Shown: positions 45,935 through 55,900 of the stretch, one piece after another | How positions within the stretch are numbered: position 1 is the stretch's first letter | How the letters are laid out: each line of letters starts with the position of its first letter | Position numbers and translations under genes: made by a program | Notes under the pieces: model-generated | Seen by the model: only the letters and a program-made list of their open reading frames with translations | What the model was told of the DNA's origin: nothing | Databases searched by the model: none | Assembly (NCBI RefSeq): GCF_900115905.1 | Contig: NZ_FOYD01000007.1 | Coordinates: forward strand, 90,821 to 154,820 | Source of the DNA: Halopseudomonas formosensis | GTDB lineage: Bacteria; Pseudomonadota; Gammaproteobacteria; Pseudomonadales; Pseudomonadaceae | Reading direction: 5' to 3' | DNA length: 64,000 nt

Positions 45935-46740
45935 TGGACAGGTATGCGGTCATCGGCAATCCGATTGCCCACAGCAAATCCCCGCTGATCCACGGACTTT
46001 TCGCCCGCCAGACCGGCCAGCAGCTGACCTATGAGGCGCTGCTGGCGCCGCTGGATGACTTTGCCGGCACCCTGCGCGCCTTCCTCCGAGAGGGGCTGGG
46101 CGCCAACGTCACCGTGCCCTTCAAGGAGCAGGCCTGGGAGCTGGTGGACACCCGTACCCCGGCCGCCGAGCTGGCCGGCGCGGTCAACACCATTGCGCGG
46201 CAGGCAGACGGCCGGCTGCTGGGCGATAACACCGACGGCAAGGGGCTGGTAAGGGATATCCAGCACAATGCCGGCTTCAGTCTGAGCGGCAAACGCGTTC
46301 TGCTGGTGGGTGCCGGCGGTGCCGCCAGAGGGGTGATCCAGCCTCTGCTGGAGGCACAGCCGGCGCAGCTGTGCGTGGTCAACCGTACCGTGGAGAAGGC
46401 CGAGCATCTGGCCAGGCTGTTCCGCGATCTGGGCCCGATCAGTGCCGCCGGATTCGACTGGATCGAGGAGCCGGTGGACCTGATCATCAATGCCACCTCC
46501 GCCAGTCTCGACGGTCAGCTGCCGCCGATCTCGCCGGGGCTGATCCAGCCGGGGCTGACCTGGTGCTACGACATGATGTACGCCAGCGAGGCCACGGTAT
46601 TCAACCGCTGGGCCGCCGAGCAGGGCGCGGCACGCTGCCTTGACGGCCTCGGCATGCTGGTCGAGCAGGCCGCCGAGGCCTTTGCGCTGTGGCGCGGGGT
46701 ACGCCCGGAAACGGCCCCGGTACTGGCCGCGCTGCGCTGA
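45934..46740 (+). CDS. aroE: Shikimate dehydrogenase
   Basis: AroE reduces 3-dehydroshikimate to shikimate with NADPH in aromatic amino-acid synthesis. The 268 residues begin [17 protein letters not shown], the substrate-binding signature. Further blocks are [18 protein letters not shown] and the nucleotide-binding GAGGAARG. It overlaps hemF by one base. It ends 15 bases before the convergent SDR gene, and no strong terminator lies between them. Confidence 0.97.
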
Positions 46741-46755
46741 GCGACTTGCCGCCGC

Positions 46756-47529
46756 TCAGAGGCTGTTGGTGAGGTGGCCGCCGTCCACGTTGATCACGGT
46801 GCCGGTCATGAAGGAACCGGCCTCGCTGGCCAGCAGCAACAGCGGCCCGTCCAGTTCCTCCAGCTGGCCCAGGCGGCGCATCGGCACCTTGTCGCGGATG
46901 TAGTCCTTGCCCTGTTGGGTATCGAACCAGTCGCTGTTGATCTCGGTACGGAAATAGCCGGGGGCAATGGCGTTGACGCGGATCCTGTTGCGCGCCAGCT
47001 CCTGGGCCATGGCCTTGGTCAGCTGGACCACACCGGCCTTGGCCACAGCATAATGACTCAGAGCGGTACCCACCCGCAGCCCCAGAATCGAGGCGATATT
47101 GATGATGCAGCCGCCCTGCCCGGCCTGGGCCATGGCCAGGCTGGCGCGGTGGGCTACGCGCCAGGCGCCGTCCAGGTTGGTGTCCATCATGCTGCGCCAA
47201 TTGCCTTCGGTCATGTTGAGGAACATCACCGGGTCACCGATGCCGGCGTTGTTGACCAGGATATTCACCACACCCCACTGCTCTTCCGCCTGCTCGAAGG
47301 CGCGCTTGACGCTGTCGCTGTCGGTCACGTCCATGGTCACTGCCAAGGCCTGGGAGCCCTGCGCCTGCAGCTCCGCTACCAGTGCGGCCAGCCGGTCGGT
47401 GCGCCGCGCGGCAACCACCACCCGTGCTCCGGCCTCGGCCAGGGTACGGGCAAAATGGGCACCCAAGCCGCTGGAGGCGCCGGTAATCAGCGCAGTCTTG
47501 CCGCTCAGATCAAAACGCTGTGCAATCAT
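46756..47529 (-). CDS. Short-chain dehydrogenase/reductase
   Basis: This is a classical SDR of 257 residues. The cofactor loop TGASSGLGAHFA is at about 17-28, with VVAARRTDR after it suggesting NADPH preference. NNAGIGD follows, and the catalytic Tyr-Lys pair is in HYAVAKAG. It ends with INVDGGHLT, typical of ketoacyl-reductase-like members. The substrate cannot be named. It is divergent from the SulP gene, with 165 bases between the starts, and convergent with aroE. Confidence 0.88.
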   Translation of the reverse strand: MIAQRFDLSGKTALITGASSGLGAHFARTLAEAGARVVVAARRTDRLAALVAELQAQGSQALAVTMDVTDSDSVKRAFEQAEEQWGVVNILVNNAGIGDPVMFLNMTEGNWRSMMDTNLDGAWRVAHRASLAMAQAGQGGCIINIASILGLRVGTALSHYAVAKAGVVQLTKAMAQELARNRIRVNAIAPGYFRTEINSDWFDTQQGKDYIRDKVPMRRLGQLEELDGPLLLLASEAGSFMTGTVINVDGGHLTNSL

Positions 47530-47694
47530 TTGTTCCTTCCTCTCTGGACTCTCTCCCGAGTATCCACGATTCAGCTGGACCGCTCCAGCAACCCGGATGG
47601 GATGAATATCGGCGGATCAGCCATTACACTCATGGCCAGGGTTGCGCCACGGTGCGCCGGTTTCCGAGGAGCTTTGCGTGCGGGATGATCACTG

Positions 47695-49449
47695 ATGCGG
47701 GATAACCTGCGGCTGCAGCCGCCCGGGGGTGATGGCTGGCTCGCCTGGCTGCGCCATTATCGTGCCGCCTGGCTGAGCGGTGATCTGGTCGCGGGCCTGG
47801 TCACGGCGATCATGATCATTCCCCAGAGCATGGCCTATGCCATGCTTGCCGGTCTGCCGGTGCAGATCGGACTCTACGCCAGCCTGCTGCCGCTGATCGG
47901 TTATGCCCTGTTCGGCACCAGCATGAGCATGTCGGTCGGCCCGGTGGCGGTGACCGCGCTGATGACCGTGGCCCTGCTCGGCCCCTTCGCCACCATCGGC
48001 TCGGCGGAGTACCTGCAGCTGGCCATCTGGCTGGCGCTGCTGTCGGGGGTGCTGCTGTTCGTGCTCGGCCTGCTGCGGATGGGCTTTCTCGCCAATTTTC
48101 TCAGCCATCCGGTGATCAGCGGCTTCATCAGCGGCGCCTCCATCCTCATCCTGCTCAGCCAGTTTCCCCATCTGCTCGGGCTGGAGCAGCTGCCGGGCTC
48201 GCCGGCGGCACTGCGCGAGCAGTGGACCCCGGTCAATACACTGGTGCTGACCATGGGGCTGGCGGCGCTGATCTGGCTGCTCTACGCCCGCAGCCGTTTG
48301 AGCGGCCACCTGCAGCGGCTGGGTTTCAACCCGGCGCTGGCCGGCGTGCTGGCGCGACTGGCGCCCATTCTGGTGGTGGCCCTGGGCCTGGCGATCAGCC
48401 TGTCCGCCGATCTGGCCGGGCGCGGGGTGCCGGTGGTGGGCAGCCTGCCCGCCGGCCTGCCAGCCCTGGCGTGGAGTACGCCCGACCTGCCCACGCTGAA
48501 ACTGCTGCTGTTGCCGGCGGCGCTGATCAGTCTGGTCAGCTTCGTCGAAAGCGTGTCCATCGCCCAGTCGCTGGCCCGTCGCAAGCGCCAGAGCATTGAC
48601 CCGGACAAGGAACTGCTGGCACTGGGGGCGGCCAACGTCGGATCAGCGTTGACCGGCGGTTTTGCCGTCTGCGGCGGCTTTTCCCGCTCGGGGGTGAATA
48701 TCGAGGCCGGGGCCAATACCCCCCTGGCCGGGGTGGTCTCGGCGGCGGTCATTGCCCTCATTCTGGTGACACTGGCGCCCCTGTTTGCAGCCCTGCCGCT
48801 GGTGGTGCTGGCGGTGGTCATTCTGGTAGCGGTAGCGCCGTTGATCGACGTGGCCGGACTGCGCCGCACCTGGCGCTACGACCGCCGCGAGGGCGCGACT
48901 CTGGTGGCAACCGCCGCGGGGGTCATCTGGCTGGGGATCGAGGCGGGCATAGTGCTGGGCGTTGGCCTGTCCATCGTTACTCAGCTGTGGCGGGGCAGCC
49001 GGCCGCACATCGCCGTGGTGGGCCGGGTTCCCGGCACCCAGTATTTCCGTAATACCCGCCGCCACCTGGTGGAGATCGAGCCGCGATTGCTGGCGGTGCG
49101 TATCGACGAGAACATCTTCTTCGCCAATACCCGGGCGATCGAGCGGGCCATCCTGCAGGCCCTGCGCGACTATCCGGACACCCGGGATCTGCTGCTGATT
49201 CTCTCGGCGGTCAACCATATCGACAGCACCGGGCTGGACATGCTCTGCGAGCTCAGCCAGGGCCTGCGTGACAAGGGCATCGCCGTGCATCTGGCCGAGG
49301 TCAAGGGGCCGGTAATGGATCGACTGTCCGACACCGACTGGATCGAGGAGCTGGTCAGTGGCGTCTATCCCAGCACCCATATCGCCTTCAATACTCTGGG
49401 CGACAACCCCGGCGCTGCTCTGGATCAATCCGCCGGCAGAACAGCCTGA
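47695..49449 (+). CDS. SulP-family anion transporter with STAS domain
   Basis: The 584-residue protein has the SulP transport domain with about 14 membrane segments, including the signature GDLVAGLVTAIMIIPQSMAYAMLAGLPVQ near residues 28-56. A C-terminal STAS domain carries NHIDSTGLDML. SulP proteins move sulfate, bicarbonate or dicarboxylates; the substrate here is not evident, and no carbonic anhydrase gene adjoins it. The start ATG at 47695 has only weak ribosome-binding signals. Confidence 0.92.
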   Translation: MRDNLRLQPPGGDGWLAWLRHYRAAWLSGDLVAGLVTAIMIIPQSMAYAMLAGLPVQIGLYASLLPLIGYALFGTSMSMSVGPVAVTALMTVALLGPFATIGSAEYLQLAIWLALLSGVLLFVLGLLRMGFLANFLSHPVISGFISGASILILLSQFPHLLGLEQLPGSPAALREQWTPVNTLVLTMGLAALIWLLYARSRLSGHLQRLGFNPALAGVLARLAPILVVALGLAISLSADLAGRGVPVVGSLPAGLPALAWSTPDLPTLKLLLLPAALISLVSFVESVSIAQSLARRKRQSIDPDKELLALGAANVGSALTGGFAVCGGFSRSGVNIEAGANTPLAGVVSAAVIALILVTLAPLFAALPLVVLAVVILVAVAPLIDVAGLRRTWRYDRREGATLVATAAGVIWLGIEAGIVLGVGLSIVTQLWRGSRPHIAVVGRVPGTQYFRNTRRHLVEIEPRLLAVRIDENIFFANTRAIERAILQALRDYPDTRDLLLILSAVNHIDSTGLDMLCELSQGLRDKGIAVHLAEVKGPVMDRLSDTDWIEELVSGVYPSTHIAFNTLGDNPGAALDQSAGRTA

Positions 49450-49545
49450 TACCATTGTCTGCTGGATTTAGCCGCCCCGGGCGGTTATACCAGCCTGCGG
49501 CAGCTTCGCGCTGCCAGATCAGATAACAGACAAGGAGTAGTAACA

Positions 49546-50019
49546 GTGTTCAGAACCGTGCTCGCCGGCGCCCTGGCCGCCGTGGTAATGGGGGCCGGCA
49601 TGACCGCCCAGGCCGAAGTTGTTTCCCCCGAGGACCAGATCAAGCTGCGCAAGGCCGGCTACAGCTACATGTCCTGGAACATGGGCAAGATCAAGGCGCA
49701 GGTGATCGATCAGAGCGTGGCCTATGACCAGGGGCAGATTCTGGCCGCTGCCCGTACCCTGGATGCCATTGCCAATTCCGGCATGGGTGCCCTGTACGGG
49801 CCGGGTACCGACCGCCAGGTCGGCGCGCAGCAGACCCGGGTCAAGCCCGAGATGTTCGACAACTTCCCCGATGTGGCGCAGTTGTCGGCTGGACTCGCTG
49901 CCGCCACCGGCAAGCTGGTCGACGCCGCCGAGGCGGACGATCGCGCCGCTCTGCGCACCGCCTTTGCCGAGGTCGGCCAGAGCTGCAAGGCCTGCCACGA
50001 CAAGTACCGGCAGCGCTGA
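49546..50019 (+). CDS. Cytochrome c' (class II)
   Basis: This periplasmic four-helix cytochrome has 157 residues, with a signal peptide ending near AQA and the haem-binding CKACH near the C-terminus (147-151), the class II placement. The GTG at 49546 is preceded by AAGGAG. Cytochromes c' bind nitric oxide and are linked to NO protection. It is convergent with a cytochrome b561 gene 31 bases away, the kind of partner often encoded next to cytochromes c'. Confidence 0.9.
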   Translation: MFRTVLAGALAAVVMGAGMTAQAEVVSPEDQIKLRKAGYSYMSWNMGKIKAQVIDQSVAYDQGQILAAARTLDAIANSGMGALYGPGTDRQVGAQQTRVKPEMFDNFPDVAQLSAGLAAATGKLVDAAEADDRAALRTAFAEVGQSCKACHDKYRQR

Positions 50020-50050
50020 TCCAACCGCCCTCCGGGCCCGATCCGCGGGC

Positions 50051-50737
50051 TTACCAGGCCGGTGCCGCCGCTGGGGGCGGTGCCGGTATCCAGCTGCCAT
50101 TGGCCAGCCACAGCGCAGCGCCAGCCAGCAGCAGAGCCAGTGCCAGCGCCAGTGCCGCCTTCAACGGCGAACGAGTGCGGGGTGCAGTCTCGCTCTCCGC
50201 CAGAGCCGCCCAGCCGTGGATCATGGAACCGATCAGCCGCTTGCCCCGCAGTTGATGCACGATCACCGCCAGCACATGCAGGCCCAGCAGGATATACAGC
50301 CATAGCTCGGTCTGGCGATGCAGACTGCTCAGGGTCGAGATGGTTGACGACGAAACGGCCCGGGTCAGTGGGCCATTGAAGGCGATCTCATCGCTGGCGA
50401 ACAGCCCCGATACCGCCTGGAAGCCGAGCAGGCCGAGCATGGCCAATACCGACAGTGCGCCGAGCGGATTGTGTCCGGGCCGCTGCCAGTTGCCGCGCAG
50501 ATAGGCGCCCAGCGCAGCGGGGGTCGGAAAGAAACTGCAAAAACGGGAATGGGTCGAGCCCAGCACGCCCCAGGCCAGGCGGAAGGCAATCAGGCCAACG
50601 ACGGTCAGTCCGAAGCGCCCATGCCATTCGATCCAGGCCGCACCGAGATTGATGGTCACCAGTGCACCGGTGACGGCCACGGCCAGCGCCCAGTGAAAGA
50701 GTCTCAGGGGAAGATCCCAGACCTTGATCCGTACCAC
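50051..50737 (-). CDS. Cytochrome b561-type diheme membrane protein
   Basis: The 228-residue protein has a Ni,Fe-hydrogenase/cytochrome b561-type core with four main helices. It opens with IKVWDLPLRLFHWALA, where the histidine is a likely haem ligand; further histidines occur in EWHGRFG, SLHRQTE and GLHVLAV. The tail is proline/alanine rich after a fifth hydrophobic segment. It probably passes electrons between quinones and a periplasmic c-type cytochrome, possibly the adjacent cytochrome c'. Confidence 0.87.
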   Translation of the reverse strand: MVRIKVWDLPLRLFHWALAVAVTGALVTINLGAAWIEWHGRFGLTVVGLIAFRLAWGVLGSTHSRFCSFFPTPAALGAYLRGNWQRPGHNPLGALSVLAMLGLLGFQAVSGLFASDEIAFNGPLTRAVSSSTISTLSSLHRQTELWLYILLGLHVLAVIVHQLRGKRLIGSMIHGWAALAESETAPRTRSPLKAALALALALLLAGAALWLANGSWIPAPPPAAAPAW

Positions 50738-50826
50738 GCGACTGCTCCTTGCTGATTCAAAGCCGCAAGGCTAAACGCAGTGCCGGACCCCGGCAAGGGA
50801 TGGAAGGTCGCAGTTACAAAGGGAGT

Positions 50827-50864
50827 AACGCCATACCGGCCACGGCAGTAGCCCGTATGGCGTT
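50827..50864. terminator. Long hairpin downstream of the DUF1328 gene
   Basis: AACGCCATAC (50827-50836) pairs exactly with GTATGGCGTT (50855-50864), and two further GC pairs extend inward. It lies just after the DUF1328 stop codon on the minus strand. No strong T-run follows on either strand, so its terminator role is plausible but unproven. Confidence 0.4.
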
Positions 50865-50881
50865 GCTGCTTCCCGGAGCGA

Positions 50882-51067
<186 letters not shown>

Positions 51068-51093
51068 TTATATTCAGCGCTCCTGCGCCGACT

Positions 51094-51942
51094 TCAGTCT
51101 TCCATGCCACCGACCCGCAGGGAGCCGGCATTCACACCGCGGACGCCGCGGATGTTCTCGGTGATCTCGACCGCCAGGGACTTCTCGGCCTCACTGGCAA
51201 CCGCGCCACTCAGGGTGACCTGACCGTTACGGGTCTCGACGGCAATGTCCAGGCCGTCCAGATTGCTGTTGAACAGGAAGCTGGATTTGACCTTGCTGGT
51301 GATCCAGGCGTCGCTTATCGCTCCTCCGGCGTTGTCCACCTGCTCCCTGGCCCGGTCGGCGGTGCCGCCCTCGGCGCTGACACTGAGCTTGTTCTCAACC
51401 CGGCGTACGCCTTCGGTATTGCGGGCCAGACGCTCCGCGAGCTCGCTGGCCGCCTCGCTGCCGGCACGGCCTTCCAGAGTAACCACGCCATCGCGGCTGG
51501 TAACATTGATGTCCAGCCCCTCGGTGTTGCGATTCCACAACAGTTTCGACTTCACGGTGGCGGTAGTAGTTGCATCATTGAAGCGGCTGGAGAAGCTGCG
51601 CTCGCCGTCCGCAGCGCGCTTGACCTCTTCACCGCTGACCTGCAGCTGGTTGTCCACCTCGTTGATGCCTTCCACGCCCAGGGCGACTTGCGCGGCCAGA
51701 TCACGCTCGACCTCGGACTCCACTTCACCGGTCAGGATGGCTACCCCGTTCTCCACTTCCACGTCTATGCTGAAAGGACTCAGATGGCGGTTGAGGGCGA
51801 AGGCAGTCCACACTGAGCCTTCCTGACGGGCTTCGGTCAGCTGACGGCTCATGTCCCCGTCGGCGGCATGGGCGGTCATGGTGCCCAGGGTGAGCACGCT
51901 GAGGGTGGCGGTGGCGAGGGCTATCGTTTTCAATCTACGCAT
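51094..51942 (-). CDS. Periplasmic protein with three BON domains (OsmY-like)
   Basis: The ATG at 51942 (GGAG seven bases upstream) gives 282 residues with a clean signal peptide (LTLGTMTAHAADG). Three BON repeats follow, each with the pattern of a D/N-G-V-x-T/I-L-x-G core: GVAILTGEV, GVVTLEGRA and GQVTLSGAV. BON domains associate with membranes, and OsmY-type proteins respond to osmotic stress. In-frame ATGs further upstream (51960) are less likely. It probably shares a transcript with the DUF1328 gene. Confidence 0.88.
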   Translation of the reverse strand: MRRLKTIALATATLSVLTLGTMTAHAADGDMSRQLTEARQEGSVWTAFALNRHLSPFSIDVEVENGVAILTGEVESEVERDLAAQVALGVEGINEVDNQLQVSGEEVKRAADGERSFSSRFNDATTTATVKSKLLWNRNTEGLDINVTSRDGVVTLEGRAGSEAASELAERLARNTEGVRRVENKLSVSAEGGTADRAREQVDNAGGAISDAWITSKVKSSFLFNSNLDGLDIAVETRNGQVTLSGAVASEAEKSLAVEITENIRGVRGVNAGSLRVGGMED

Positions 51943-52079
51943 CGGTTGACTCCGTTTCATGTTGTTGTCTGCTGCCCAGAGTGGTGCTCTTCGTCTGCCG
52001 GCGTCTGCAGGGGGTGGCAAAACGGACCTTTTTCAAGGCAGTCTGATGTCATAGACCGTCATTTAGCGCAGAGGTTGCC

Positions 52080-52640
52080 ATGTTTCGTTTAGCGATGTTG
52101 ATCTCCCTGGTGCTGGCCTTGGGCGCCTGTCAGGTGTCGGTGCCGCGCACCGATTACGACCTGAACCGGGATTTCGGTCAGTACCAGACCTGGTCCTGGT
52201 CCGAGCCGGCGGTGACCTACGCCCCGGCCAGCGACCCCCGTCTGGCCAGCGATCTGACCTCCCGGCGGGTCAAGGAAGCGGTCAGTGCGCAGCTCGATGT
52301 ACGCGGACTTCGCCCGGCGACAGAGCCTGCCACCGCCGACCTGCGGGTACAGGCGACACTGATCACCGAGATCCACAGGGATGACGTGACCACCCACTAT
52401 GGGGGCTATTGGGGTTACTGGGGGCCCTATTGGGGCGGGCCGGGCTACAGCCAGACCCGTACCGTGGAGTACCCGGTGATGACGCTGCAGATCGATCTGT
52501 TCGACGCCCGGGATGGACAGCTGGTGTGGCGCGGCAGCGACAGTGCCCGGGTCAATGAGCGTCTGTCGCCGCTGGAGCGCAGTCGCGAGATGCACGAGCG
52601 CGCCGCACGGGTGCTGAACAGCTACCCGCCCGGCTACTGA
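52080..52640 (+). CDS. DUF4136 lipoprotein
   Basis: The 186-residue protein has a lipoprotein signal with lipobox LGAC (cysteine at 17), so it should be membrane-anchored. The mature part shows the DUF4136 pattern: a YDLNRDFGQYQTWSW opening, an aromatic glycine/tyrosine/tryptophan-rich loop (GGYWGYWGPYWGG), and a final domain with LVWRGSDSARV. AGAGG precedes the ATG. It is divergent from the BON-domain gene. The function is unknown. Confidence 0.85.
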   Translation: MFRLAMLISLVLALGACQVSVPRTDYDLNRDFGQYQTWSWSEPAVTYAPASDPRLASDLTSRRVKEAVSAQLDVRGLRPATEPATADLRVQATLITEIHRDDVTTHYGGYWGYWGPYWGGPGYSQTRTVEYPVMTLQIDLFDARDGQLVWRGSDSARVNERLSPLERSREMHERAARVLNSYPPGY

Positions 52641-52646
52641 GATCGT

Positions 52647-53195
52647 TCAGAAATTGGCTGGGGTGGTGGCGCTGATCAGCTCGCAAGGCTCATCGAAGGG
52701 ATTATTGAAGCGGTGCGGCAGACTGCTCTCGAAATAGTAGCTGTCCCCCGCATCCAGCACGTGAACCTCGTCACCCACGGTGAGTTCCAGGCGGCCACGC
52801 ACCACCATGCCGGCCTCCTCGCCTTCATGGCGCAGCATGTCCGGACCGGTATCCGCCGCAGGGGGATAGACCTCGCGCAGAAAGGAGATGCTGCGTCCGG
52901 GGTGGTCCTTGCCGACCAGCTGCATGATGACCTGATTGGAGCCGATATCCAGTAACTCGTCGGCCCGGTAGACCACCTTGCGAGGCTGCGCCTGGGCACT
53001 TTCCAGGGAAAAGAACTCCACCAGCGACATGGGGATGCCGCCCAGCACCTTCTTCAGCGAACTGACCGAAGGACTGACGCTGTTCTTCTCGATCATGGAA
53101 ATGGTGCTGTTGGTGACACCGGCGCGTTTGGCCAGCTCACGCTGGGACAGACCCTTGAGTTTACGGATGGTTTTCAGGCGGGTACCAACATCCAA
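52647..53195 (-). CDS. XRE-cupin transcriptional regulator (PuuR/PauR-like)
   Basis: An N-terminal Xre helix-turn-helix (GLSQRELAKRAGVTNSTISMIEKN) is joined to a C-terminal cupin sensor domain ending in HRFNNPFDEP. I chose the TTG at 53195, with GGAGG nine bases upstream, giving 182 residues, equal to P. aeruginosa PauR, the polyamine catabolism regulator. In P. aeruginosa pauR also neighbours dadX; here an alanine racemase gene and a PuuB-like oxidase gene follow. A putrescine-type inducer is likely but not shown. Confidence 0.88.
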   Translation of the reverse strand: MDVGTRLKTIRKLKGLSQRELAKRAGVTNSTISMIEKNSVSPSVSSLKKVLGGIPMSLVEFFSLESAQAQPRKVVYRADELLDIGSNQVIMQLVGKDHPGRSISFLREVYPPAADTGPDMLRHEGEEAGMVVRGRLELTVGDEVHVLDAGDSYYFESSLPHRFNNPFDEPCELISATTPANF

Positions 53196-53317
53196 GGTCG
53201 GAATCCTCCAGGAGGGCTGAAAGTCAGGAACAGCAGGGGTTTCAGGAACAGCGCATTGTTGCACGGCTGTGCATTATCTTCAACGCGCTGACTGAAATCC
53301 GCCACGCTGGCGGGCCG

Positions 53318-54391
53318 TCAGTCCTGATAGCAGCGTGGTACCCGGTTCAGGTTGCAGAACAGCTGGTAGGAAATGGTCCCGGCATGACTGGCCACCTCGC
53401 CCGCATCCAGCCCCTTGCCCCACAGCCGTACATGGCTGCCCAGACCGCTGGCCGGCAGGTCGGTCAGATCCACGGTGAGCATGTCCATCGACACCCGCCC
53501 GACCAGGCTGGTGCGCTGACCATCCACCAGCACCGGGGTGCCATCGGCGGCATGGCGTGGATAGCCGTCGGCATAGCCCATGGCCACCAGACCGATACGG
53601 CTGGGTCGGGTGGTCAGGTAGCGCGAGCCATAGCCGATGGGTTCGCCGCTGGCGACCTGGTGCACGGCGATGATCTTGGATTCCAGCTGCATCACCGGCT
53701 GCAGTTGCCCCGCCTGCGGCTGGGGAAAGCCGAAGGGGCTGGAGCCGTACAGCATGATGCCCGGGCGGACCCAGTCACCATGGGCCTGCGGCCAGGCCAG
53801 TACGCCGGCGGAGTTGCACAGGCTCCTGGCCACCTCCCCGAGGTCGGCGGTGGCGCTGCGGACGGCCTCCAGCTGCTGCTCGGTGCGGCCGGTGTCCGGC
53901 TCGTCGGCGCGGGAGAAGTGGGTGATGCTGGTCAGGCTGGCGACCTTGCCGCTGGCCAGCAGCTGCCGCCAGATGGTCGGATAGATCTGCGGAGAGAAGC
54001 CGGTGCGGTGCATGCCGCTGTCCAGCTTCAGCCAGGCGTTCAGCGGTTTGCTCAGGTTGGCCTGCTCAAGGTCCTGCAGATGCCCGTCGTGGTGTATGAC
54101 CGGCCACAGGTCATGCTGGCAGATCAGCTCCAGTTCACTGGCCTCGAACCAGCCCTCGAGCAGCACTATCGGCTGGCGATGGCCGGCCGCGCGCAGTTCC
54201 AGCGCCTCCTCGATGGCGGAGACGGCAAAGCCGTCCACTTCCGCGTCCAGCGCCGCCGCACACTCCAGTGCGCCATGGCCATAGGCGTTGGCCTTGACCA
54301 CCGCCAGTGCCCGGCAGCCGGACAGGCTCTTGGCCAGACGGTAGTTGTGACGCAGGGCAGACAGGTCGATCAGGGCACGGGCTGGACGCAT
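53318..54391 (-). CDS. dadX: Alanine racemase
   Basis: This PLP enzyme interconverts L- and D-alanine. The 357 residues carry the PLP lysine in VVKANAYGHG (K33), the substrate loop LDSGMHRTGF and the second active-site block YGSRYLT. Length and the neighbouring PauR-type gene match P. aeruginosa DadX, the catabolic racemase, rather than Alr, but dadA is not in the window, so the symbol is tentative. It is divergent from the FAD oxidase gene. Confidence 0.88.
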   Translation of the reverse strand: MRPARALIDLSALRHNYRLAKSLSGCRALAVVKANAYGHGALECAAALDAEVDGFAVSAIEEALELRAAGHRQPIVLLEGWFEASELELICQHDLWPVIHHDGHLQDLEQANLSKPLNAWLKLDSGMHRTGFSPQIYPTIWRQLLASGKVASLTSITHFSRADEPDTGRTEQQLEAVRSATADLGEVARSLCNSAGVLAWPQAHGDWVRPGIMLYGSSPFGFPQPQAGQLQPVMQLESKIIAVHQVASGEPIGYGSRYLTTRPSRIGLVAMGYADGYPRHAADGTPVLVDGQRTSLVGRVSMDMLTVDLTDLPASGLGSHVRLWGKGLDAGEVASHAGTISYQLFCNLNRVPRCYQD

Positions 54392-54574
54392 GGTAAATCC
54401 ACAGGAATGACGATAGAAACAGGGCCACGGAATGGCGGAACGCCGGCGGCAAGAATATCAGATTCCGCCGGCCGAGGCGGTGGACGTTGGTCGATATGTC
54501 CCGCTTGTGCGCTCTTCTTCCGCAGGGCAATTACCGCTATTCTGCGGCTATCAATCGCAAGCAGTGGATTTTTC

Positions 54575-55882
54575 ATGTCGTTTCCAGCCATTCACACCGA
54601 TGACTACCCCGACTCCTGGTATCTGGCCTCGCGCAAACTGGAATTCGATTGCCCCGTGCTCGAGGGCGAGTTGCAGGCGGATGTCTGTGTGGTGGGCGGC
54701 GGCTTCACCGGCCTGAATACCGCCATCGAACTGGCCCAGCGCGGCATGTCGGTGGTGTTGCTGGAGGCCCGGCGCATCGGTTGGGGCGCCAGCGGGCGCA
54801 ATGGCGGGCAGCTGATCCGTGGCGTGGGTCATGACCTGGAGCAGTTCACCCGGATCCTGGGTGCCGAGGGGGTGCGCGAGCTCAAGCTGATGGGACTGGA
54901 GGCGGTACAGCTGGTGCGCCGGCGCATCGAGGAGTTCGGCATCGATTGCGATCTGACCTGGGGTTACTGCGATCTGGCCAACAAACCTAAGCACATGGAC
55001 GGCTTCCGGGCTGACCGGGAGGAGTTGCTGGGGCTGGGTTATCAGCATGAGCTGCGACTGGTCGAAGCCGATCAGCTGCATTCCGTGGTCGGCTCCGACC
55101 GCTATGTCGGCGGCATGATCGACATGGGCTCGGGGCATCTGCACCCGCTCAACCTGGCCCTCGGCGAAGCGCAGGCAGCCCGCTCGCTGGGCGTGCAGCT
55201 GTTCGAGCGCTCGGCGGTCACCGCCATTGACCAGGGCCCTGTGATTACCGTCCATACCGCCCGCGGGCGGATCCGGGCCTCGCAGCTGGTATTGGGTTGC
55301 AACGCCTACCACAGCGGCGTACAGCCTTCGCTGGCCAGCCGAGTGATCCCCGCCGGCAGCTATGTGATCGCCACTGAGCCCCTGTCCGAGGAACTGGCGC
55401 GGGAACTGATCCCGCAGAACATGGCCCTGTGTGATCAACGGGTGGCGCTGGATTATTACCGGCTGTCGCCCGACCGTCGCCTGCTGTTCGGCGGTGCCTG
55501 CCACTACTCCGGGCGGGATCCGGCGGATATCGCCGCCTACATGCGGCCGAAGATGCTCAAGGTCTTTCCGCAGTTGGCCAATGTCCGCATCGATTACCAG
55601 TGGGGCGGCATGATCGGCATCGGCGCCAACCGCCTGCCGCAGATCGGCCGTCTGCCCGATCACCCCAACGTGTTCTATGCCCAGGCCTACTCCGGCCACG
55701 GGGTGAATGCCACCCACCTGGCCGCGCGCATCCTTGCCGAGGCCATCACCGGCCAGGCCAGTCGCGGCTTCGACCTGTTCAGCCAGGTGCCGCACATGGC
55801 CTTCCCCGGCGGCGAACGCTTCCGGGCGCCGCTGCTGGCGCTGGGCATGCTCTGGCAGAAGATCAGGGAAGGCAGTTTCTGA
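54575..55882 (+). CDS. FAD-dependent oxidoreductase, gamma-glutamylputrescine oxidase-like (PuuB/PauB)
   Basis: The 435-residue DAO-family flavoprotein has the Rossmann FAD motif VVGGGFTGLN (39-48) and GWGASGRNGGQ, a block typical of PuuB-like oxidases, with GHGVNATHLAARI near the end. P. aeruginosa carries several PauB paralogues for gamma-glutamyl polyamine oxidation, one near pauR-dadX. Its place 183 bases from the divergent racemase and near the PauR-like regulator supports a polyamine role. No synthetase (pauA) is nearby. The ribosome binding site is weak. Confidence 0.85.
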   Translation: MSFPAIHTDDYPDSWYLASRKLEFDCPVLEGELQADVCVVGGGFTGLNTAIELAQRGMSVVLLEARRIGWGASGRNGGQLIRGVGHDLEQFTRILGAEGVRELKLMGLEAVQLVRRRIEEFGIDCDLTWGYCDLANKPKHMDGFRADREELLGLGYQHELRLVEADQLHSVVGSDRYVGGMIDMGSGHLHPLNLALGEAQAARSLGVQLFERSAVTAIDQGPVITVHTARGRIRASQLVLGCNAYHSGVQPSLASRVIPAGSYVIATEPLSEELARELIPQNMALCDQRVALDYYRLSPDRRLLFGGACHYSGRDPADIAAYMRPKMLKVFPQLANVRIDYQWGGMIGIGANRLPQIGRLPDHPNVFYAQAYSGHGVNATHLAARILAEAITGQASRGFDLFSQVPHMAFPGGERFRAPLLALGMLWQKIREGSF

Positions 55883-55900
55883 CCCCCTGCGGAGCCCGGC

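Noticed and set aside
53384-54574. Long in-frame extension upstream of the FAD oxidase gene
   Set aside because: It runs antisense to the alanine racemase; the DAO-family protein starts naturally at 54575.
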